Positions 58,963 through 64,000 of a stretch of DNA of 64,000 nt are shown piece after piece; the stretch's first letter is position 1; every line of letters begins with the position of its first letter. The position numbers and the translations under genes are program-made. The notes beneath the pieces are model-generated. The model did not search any database. It was not told where the DNA came from and saw only the letters and a list, made by a program, of their open reading frames with translations. The stretch comes from Streptomyces sp. A0642 (lineage in GTDB: Bacteria; Actinomycetota; Actinomycetes; Streptomycetales; Streptomycetaceae): positions 1 to 64,000 of the forward strand of contig NZ_SSBL01000021.1 in NCBI RefSeq assembly GCF_004795105.1, written 5' to 3'.

Positions 58963-61896
58963 TCAGCCGCCGCTGTCGGCACTCGCCGACGCCGCCGGCT
59001 TCTTCTTCTCACCCGTCGCGCTCGGACTCCCGGACTTGGGCTGGGCGGCCGCTGCCCGCTCCAGCGCGTCCTGCAAGTCGTCCTGAGCCTTGCCGTAAGC
59101 GGTCCAGTCCTGTTCCTTCAGGGCCGTCTCACCTGCCGTGTAGGCCTTCTGCGCATCGGCGATCGCCTTCTTCAGCGCGGCGTCACCGGTGGCCGGCGGT
59201 TCCGTGGTGTCACCCGGTGGCCGCGTCGTGTCGGCCGGTGGCTCGGTCGTATCGGAGCCGTCCACCCCGAAGACCGCGTTGAGCGCCTCCCCGAGACTGT
59301 TCTCGAAGACGATCTTCGATCCGTACGAAGCGGCGACCTTGCGCAGCAGGGGGTAGTTCTGCGTGCCACCGCGCGTGTACACCGGCTCGATGTAGAGGAA
59401 CCCGCCTTCGAGCGGCACCGTGAGCAGGTTGCCGTACTCGATGTCGGAGTCGGTGCCCTTGAGGTTCCTCACGAACTCGGCGACGTCGTCGTTGCCGTTG
59501 AGCTCACTCTGGACCTGGCCGGGACCCTTCACCGTGGTGGTGACTCTCAGCAGTCTTATCGTGCCGTAGTCCTTGCTGGCCGCATCGGCGTCCACCGCCA
59601 TGAACGCCCCGAGGTCGGGCCGCCCCTTGGGGGTGAAGGTCGTCGTCAGCGAGAACTTCTGAGCCGTCTGGTCCGGCATCTTTATGCTCAGGTAGTACGG
59701 CGGGACGGCGCCGGACTCCTTGTTGGTCGGATCGTCCGGGACCTGCCACGCGTCACTGCCGCTGTAGAACTGCGCGGGGCTGGTGACGTGGTAGCGGGTG
59801 AGCAGCTCGCGCTGCACCTTGAACAGGTCCTGCGGGTAGCGCAGGTGGTCCATGAGGTCCTGCGGGATGTCCGCCTTGGACTTCACGGTGCCGGGGAACG
59901 CCTTGCGCCAGGTCTTGAGGACCGGGTCCTCGGTGTCCCACTCGTACAGCGTGACCTTGCCGTCGTAGGCGTCGACGGTGGCCTTCACCGAGTTGCGGAT
60001 GTAGTTGACCTGGTTCTGCTGGGCGACGACCGCGCGCTGGTTGGTGGTCAGCGAGTCGGCCGTGGTGTCACCGAGCGTCGTGCGCGAGGCGTACGGGTAG
60101 CCGTTGGTCGTGGTGTACGCGTCGACGACCCACTGGATGCGGTGGTTCACCACGGCCGGGTAGGCGTCGCCGTCGATGGTCAGCCACGGGGCGACCGCCT
60201 CGACGCGCTCCTTCGGCGTGCGGTTGTACAGGATCCGCGAACCGTCGCCGATGGCCCCCGAGTACAGGATCTGCGGCTCGCTGAACGCCACCGCGTAGGC
60301 GGCGCGGTTGAAGGCGTTGGAGAGGCTGACCCCGCTCTTGCCCCGGTAGCTGGTGGTCTTCTCGCCGTCCTCCTCGTAGTCGAGCTCCTTCTGGGGCCCG
60401 CCGACGATGGAGTACTGCTCGGTCTTCTCGCCGTAGTAGATCTCCTGCTTGTACTGGCCCAGCTCGCCGGTGGTCGGCAGGCCGGACTCGGTGAAGTCGG
60501 GAGATCCCTTCGGGTTCTTTCCGGTGGTGGTGCCCCGGGCCGCGATCGCGCCGTAGCCGTGGGTGTAGGTGAAGTGGTCGTTGATCCAGTTGCGCTTGGG
60601 GATGCCCTGGAGGTTGAGCTCGCGCAGACCGATGACCGTGTCCTGCTCCTTGCCGGCCGCGTCCTCGTAGCGGTCGACGTCCAGCGTCTTGGGGAACTGG
60701 TAGTAGTTCCTCTTCTGCTGGAGCTGCTGGAAGGCCGGGGAGACGACGTTGGGGTCCATCACCCGGTAACTGGCCGCGGCGTCCGCGCTCGCGCGGAGCT
60801 TCGCTTCGTCGTCCGTGGTGGACTTGCCCGCGTAGTCGGTGACCTGTGCGTCATCGATGTCGTAGGCGTCCCGCGTGGCCTTGATGTTCTTCTGGATGAA
60901 CGGGGCTTCCTTGGCCTGCTCGTTCGGCTGGACCTGGAACTTCTGCACGATCGCCGGGTAGAGCCCGCCGATCAGGATCGCGGACAGGACCATCAGTCCG
61001 AACCCGATCACCGGGAGCTGCCAGGTGCGGCGCCAGAGCGTCGCGAAGAACAGCACGGCGCAGATCGCGGCGATGCAGAAGAGGATGGTCTTCGCCGGCA
61101 GGTAGGCGTTGGCGTCGACGTACCGCAGGCCGGTCCAGTTGTCGGTGGCCTTGAAGTCACTCGACTTCACGGCCAGTCCGTAGCGGTCCAGCCAGTACGC
61201 CACGGCCTTCAGCGCGACGAAGATGCCGAGCAGCACGGAGAGGTGTCCGGTGGCCGCACCCGTCGCCCGCGCGCCGGGGCTGGTGATGCGCAGCCCGCCG
61301 TACAGGTAGTGGGTCAGCGCGGCGGCGATCAGCGCGAGCACCGTCGCCGCGAAGCCGAAGCCCAGCAGGAAGCGGTACCACGGCAGGTCGAAGGCGTAGA
61401 AGGACACGTCCAGGTGGAACTGGGGGTCCTTCTGGCCGAACGAGACTCCGTTCACATACATCAGCCAGGTACGCCACTGGCCGGAAGCGGATGCTCCGGC
61501 GATCAGACCGACGAGCGCGGTGATCGCGAGCAGCACCCACTTCTTGTACGGGGCGAGACTCATCCGGTAGCGGTCCAGGCTCTGCTGCTCCAGCGACATC
61601 GCGCTCAGCGGCGGCCGGAGCCGGTGCGCGAGCCAGATGTTCACACCGATGGCGACGGCCATCAGCAGTCCGAAGACGAGGAACAGTCCGATCTTGGTCC
61701 ACAGGGTGGTGGTGAAGACGGATGAATACGCGACCGACCTGTACCAGAGCCAGTCCGTCCAGAACCCCGCGAACATGACGAACGCCATGGCGAGGATCGC
61801 CAGGACGCCCAGTGTCATGAGCAGGGTTCGGGCGCGCCGGGACGGGCGGCCGACTCTGATCCGTGGCCCTGTCGGGCCTCCGCCGCGGTCCGGCAT
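58963..61896 (-). CDS. UPF0182 family large membrane protein
   Basis: A 977-residue protein. Seven hydrophobic segments occupy about residues 25-330 (the first is LLMTLGVLAILAMAFVMFAG), followed by a long extracytoplasmic domain of about 550 residues. A low-complexity stretch with TTEPPADTTRPPGDTTEPP and a final helical region then end in a Lys/Ala/Ser tail. This is the UPF0182 family, widespread in actinobacteria and of unknown function. I use the ATG at 61896; the open frame extends 26 codons further. Confidence 0.93.
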   Translation of the reverse strand: MPDRGGGPTGPRIRVGRPSRRARTLLMTLGVLAILAMAFVMFAGFWTDWLWYRSVAYSSVFTTTLWTKIGLFLVFGLLMAVAIGVNIWLAHRLRPPLSAMSLEQQSLDRYRMSLAPYKKWVLLAITALVGLIAGASASGQWRTWLMYVNGVSFGQKDPQFHLDVSFYAFDLPWYRFLLGFGFAATVLALIAAALTHYLYGGLRITSPGARATGAATGHLSVLLGIFVALKAVAYWLDRYGLAVKSSDFKATDNWTGLRYVDANAYLPAKTILFCIAAICAVLFFATLWRRTWQLPVIGFGLMVLSAILIGGLYPAIVQKFQVQPNEQAKEAPFIQKNIKATRDAYDIDDAQVTDYAGKSTTDDEAKLRASADAAASYRVMDPNVVSPAFQQLQQKRNYYQFPKTLDVDRYEDAAGKEQDTVIGLRELNLQGIPKRNWINDHFTYTHGYGAIAARGTTTGKNPKGSPDFTESGLPTTGELGQYKQEIYYGEKTEQYSIVGGPQKELDYEEDGEKTTSYRGKSGVSLSNAFNRAAYAVAFSEPQILYSGAIGDGSRILYNRTPKERVEAVAPWLTIDGDAYPAVVNHRIQWVVDAYTTTNGYPYASRTTLGDTTADSLTTNQRAVVAQQNQVNYIRNSVKATVDAYDGKVTLYEWDTEDPVLKTWRKAFPGTVKSKADIPQDLMDHLRYPQDLFKVQRELLTRYHVTSPAQFYSGSDAWQVPDDPTNKESGAVPPYYLSIKMPDQTAQKFSLTTTFTPKGRPDLGAFMAVDADAASKDYGTIRLLRVTTTVKGPGQVQSELNGNDDVAEFVRNLKGTDSDIEYGNLLTVPLEGGFLYIEPVYTRGGTQNYPLLRKVAASYGSKIVFENSLGEALNAVFGVDGSDTTEPPADTTRPPGDTTEPPATGDAALKKAIADAQKAYTAGETALKEQDWTAYGKAQDDLQDALERAAAAQPKSGSPSATGEKKKPAASASADSGG

Positions 61897-62023
61897 CTGG
61901 AAAGCCAACGTGCGCACCTCGAAGTTCGCGGTCGTGTGGAGCGGGCCCAGCGATCGTAGAGCCCACCTATGCAACTTACTGAGGCTTTACCTAGTTCCCG
62001 TTCCCGGGGCGGAAGGAGGCAGG

Positions 62024-62593
62024 ATGTCGTCCATGCCCAACGTTTCCCCCTCAGGCCCCCCGATGGCCGCGAGCCCCCTCACCGTCGCCGTGCTCGAGAT
62101 CGACGAGTACATCTCCGGCCTCGGCTGGGACCAGCCCGCCCGGCTCTTCGCCCTGGTCGACACCGCGCGGCTGCGGGTCCAGGAGCCCGGACTCGCCGCT
62201 CAGCTCGGCCTCGACGACGACGGCTCGAAGGCCGCCGCACTCACCCCTATCGAGCAGGAGGAGCTTCCCGCAGGTACCGCACTGGACGAGTTCCTCGCCA
62301 CGATCGCCTGGCCCGACGCGGTCGTCGGCTGCGCCATGACCGTCGAGCGGCTCATGCTGCCGCCGTCCGCCGAGGCCTCCGTACCGGAAGGTCTCGATGA
62401 CGCCCAGCTGACCAAGTGGGTCGCCGGACACCCCGACCGGCAGGAGGTGCGGATGACCGTGGCGGTCCTGCGGGACGGCGCCCGCGAGTCGGCCGTACGC
62501 CTGCGGGAGAAGGACTCGCCGAACGAGGTGCTGACCGGCGCCGGCCTGGTGCCGGGGCTGGCCGAGGCACTGGCCGCGACCTTCGAGTCCTGA
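62024..62593 (+). CDS. PPA1309 family protein
   Basis: A 189-residue soluble protein that I recognise as the PPA1309 family of actinobacteria from LTVAVLEIDEYISGLGWDQP, RLFALVDTARL and PDAVVGCAMTVERLMLPP. The function is unknown. An AGGAGG site lies five bases before the ATG at 62024, which I prefer to the ATG at 62033. It lies between the UPF0182 and PDZ-protease genes, a grouping I recall as conserved in Streptomyces. Confidence 0.88.
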   Translation: MSSMPNVSPSGPPMAASPLTVAVLEIDEYISGLGWDQPARLFALVDTARLRVQEPGLAAQLGLDDDGSKAAALTPIEQEELPAGTALDEFLATIAWPDAVVGCAMTVERLMLPPSAEASVPEGLDDAQLTKWVAGHPDRQEVRMTVAVLRDGARESAVRLREKDSPNEVLTGAGLVPGLAEALAATFES

Positions 62594-62622
62594 CCCCGCC
62601 GTCCCGCCCCTGGGGGACGCGG

Positions 62623-63711
62623 TCAGCCTGCCGAGCAGCTCGGCAGCGCGGCCGCGTCCCCGGTGCGGATCCTGTCCAGAGACTTCTTGGCGTCGTCGAT
62701 CGTCTTGACCCGCACCAGCGTGAGCCCGTCCGGGGTGTCGGAAGCGGCCGCCTTGCAGTTCTCGTCGGGGGTCAGGAAGTAGCGTGCGCCGGCGTTGCGC
62801 GCGCCGACCAGCTTCATGTTGATCCCGCCGATCGGTCCGACCTTGCCCTTGTCGTCGATCGTCCCGGTGCCGGCGATGAACTTGCCGCCCGTCAGCTGCC
62901 CCGGTGTCAGTTTGTCGACGATCCCGAGGGAGAACATCAGGCCGGCGCTCGGGCCGCCCACGTCGGCGAGCTTGATGTCGATCTCGAACGGGAAGGTGTG
63001 GTCCGTCCCCGCCTGGATGCCGACGATCGCCCGGTTCTCCTTGGGGGCCTTCTCCGTGGCGATGGTGATCTTCTCGGCGCCCTCGGGCTCCTTGCCCGCC
63101 TTCTCGGCCGCTGCCGCGGTCTTGGCGGGGATGATCGTGAAGGTGACGTCCTGGCCCGGCTTGTGCCGGGTGACGAGCTTCGCCACGTCCTCGGGCTGCT
63201 TGACCGCGGTGCCGTCGACGGCCTTGATCACGTCGCCCGCGTGCAGCTTGCCCTGGGAGGGGCTGTCCTTGAGGACCGTGGAGACCACGACCCGCGAGGA
63301 GACCGGGATGCCCAGCTCGGTGAGGGCCGCGACCTTGGCGCTCTCCTGGGACTGGCTGAATTCCTCGGCGTTCTCCTGCGTCGACTGTTCCTCGGTCTTG
63401 CCGTCCGGGTACAGCGTGTCGTGCGGCACGACGACGCTGTCGTGGCCCAGCCAGCCGTAGACGGCCTCGACGAGGTTCATGTGGTAGTCGGCGCCGGTGA
63501 CCCGGACCGTCGTCATGTTGAGATTGCCGGACGTCTCGTACGTCTTGTGCCCGGTGATCTGCAGGACGGGCGCGCCGTCGACCTTGCCGAGGGTGTTCAC
63601 CGTCGGCCCGGGGGACATCTCCGAGTACGGCACTTTGATCAGCACGCCTGCGCAGAGCAGCGCGATCAGAATCAGGGTGGAGGCGAGCATCGTCGCGGTG
63701 CGGCGTGGCAT
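62623..63711 (-). CDS. YlbL-like PDZ and Lon-type (S16) protease
   Basis: A 362-residue membrane-anchored protein. An N-terminal segment (TMLASTLILIALLCAGVLI) is followed by an extracytoplasmic domain with PDZ (about 135-205, GKLHAGDVIKAVDGTAVKQ) and a C-terminal Lon-like proteolytic domain. VGGPSAGLMFSLG holds the catalytic Ser, and GGINMKLVGARNAGA the catalytic Lys. It is a candidate periplasmic-side protease in envelope quality control. I start at the ATG at 63711; the open frame upstream is Arg-rich noise. Confidence 0.92.
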   Translation of the reverse strand: MPRRTATMLASTLILIALLCAGVLIKVPYSEMSPGPTVNTLGKVDGAPVLQITGHKTYETSGNLNMTTVRVTGADYHMNLVEAVYGWLGHDSVVVPHDTLYPDGKTEEQSTQENAEEFSQSQESAKVAALTELGIPVSSRVVVSTVLKDSPSQGKLHAGDVIKAVDGTAVKQPEDVAKLVTRHKPGQDVTFTIIPAKTAAAAEKAGKEPEGAEKITIATEKAPKENRAIVGIQAGTDHTFPFEIDIKLADVGGPSAGLMFSLGIVDKLTPGQLTGGKFIAGTGTIDDKGKVGPIGGINMKLVGARNAGARYFLTPDENCKAAASDTPDGLTLVRVKTIDDAKKSLDRIRTGDAAALPSCSAG

Positions 63712-63856
63712 GGAACGACAGTACGGGAAGGGCCTGTCCGTGCACGGTCGGGGCCGGTCCGTACGAGCGCCGTGGCCTGGCGTGGCGAGGACGCCGGGCG
63801 GCGGTTCCGCCGGCTGCCGGGCGGAGTGTTGGCGAGTGCGTACGAGCGGTGGGGCG

Positions 63857-64000
63857 TCAGACGTTCGATATCTGCTCGACCGGTTCGGAAACGGAGTGCG
63901 ACCGCTCCATCGCTTCCCGGAACCGGGCGTAGCCGGCGAGTTCCGTGACATCGCCGGTCGTACGATTACGGGCAGCCCAGCTCCCCCATATCGCAGCACC
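63857..64000 (-). CDS. 3' end of an unidentified gene at the window edge
   Basis: Reading from the right edge on the minus strand, 47 codons are open: GAAIWGSWAARNRTTGDVTE, later LAGYARFREAMERSHS, ending VEQISNV and TGA. The composition looks like normal protein. The start lies outside the window. No family can be assigned. Confidence 0.5.
   Translation of the reverse strand, partial: GAAIWGSWAARNRTTGDVTELAGYARFREAMERSHSVSEPVEQISNV

Noticed and set aside
58852..61725. 957-codon ORF antisense to the UPF0182 gene
   Set aside because: It starts inside a tRNA gene and is a Val/Leu/Arg/Gly shadow; the opposite strand encodes a recognised family.
1..64000. CRISPR array, insertion sequence or intact prophage
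   Set aside because: No regularly spaced repeats, transposase, integrase or phage structural genes were found.

Overview
The window is a core-chromosome stretch of a Streptomyces-type actinomycete. Base composition is very GC-rich with strong third-position GC bias. The gene set is typical of the genus: DasR/DasABC, a SigH-like SigB-family factor with its anti-sigma gene, SigR/RsrA, WblE (WhiB1-like), EshA, NsrR/HmpA, a B12-riboswitch-controlled class Ia ribonucleotide reductase, and a UPF0182 protein. Most long antisense ORFs are GC-bias shadows. The order matches, from memory, the S. coelicolor region around sigH, wblE, nagB, das, nrdAB, sigR and aroA. No reference was available to confirm this.

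Layout. 1-1000: the 3' end of a TPR gene, then a non-coding stretch with a degenerate tRNA-Gly(CCC)-like 3' half and short direct repeats, perhaps the scar of an integrated element. 1-10 kb: accessory regulator/effector pairs (MarR with a VOC protein, TetR with an MFS pump, each with visible operators), small enzymes, and a short LPDTG cell-wall-anchored protein. 9.6-14 kb: a polyprenyl synthase beside EshA, a cyclic-nucleotide-domain protein of the family 2B encapsulin type, followed by the nitric-oxide module nsrR-hmp. 14-17.8 kb: a PGRP-type amidase, an ACC-deaminase-like PLP enzyme, a Na+/H+ antiporter and a zinc-finger protein. 17.8-23.3 kb: ushX-sigH, a lipid kinase, wblE and a PdtaS-like histidine kinase. 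23.6-31.8 kb: the amino-sugar system (SIS protein, nagB, dasD-dasC-dasB-dasA, dasR) with four DasR-box-like sites. 32-34.5 kb: a DUF3311/MctP-type monocarboxylate symporter pair and a GNAT. 34.6-39.6 kb: cobalamin riboswitch, nrdA, nrdB, a small membrane protein and a GlxA-type AraC regulator.

39.7-48 kb: a zinc DD-carboxypeptidase, peptide deformylase, a TPR protein, two overlapping membrane HD-domain proteins (one canonical HD-GYP, one degenerate), rsrA-sigR with a clear autoregulatory SigR promoter, a hydrolase and an HMCES/YedK protein. 48-56 kb: an M50-like peptidase, aroA-rsgA, an SMR pump, a TetR, hisN, a CBS protein, and catalase with its divergent Fur-family regulator. 56-64 kb: two identical initiator tRNA genes flanking a large Sel1/TPR gene, then a UPF0182 membrane protein, a PPA1309 protein, a YlbL-like PDZ-Lon protease and the 3' end of one more gene at the edge.

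The most interesting items are the EshA shell/polyprenyl synthase pair, a hairpin just upstream of the B12 riboswitch that can compete for its P1 stem, the long second reading frame through ushX that extends SigH, and the paired canonical/degenerate HD-GYP proteins. No CRISPR array, rRNA, insertion sequence or intact prophage was seen.
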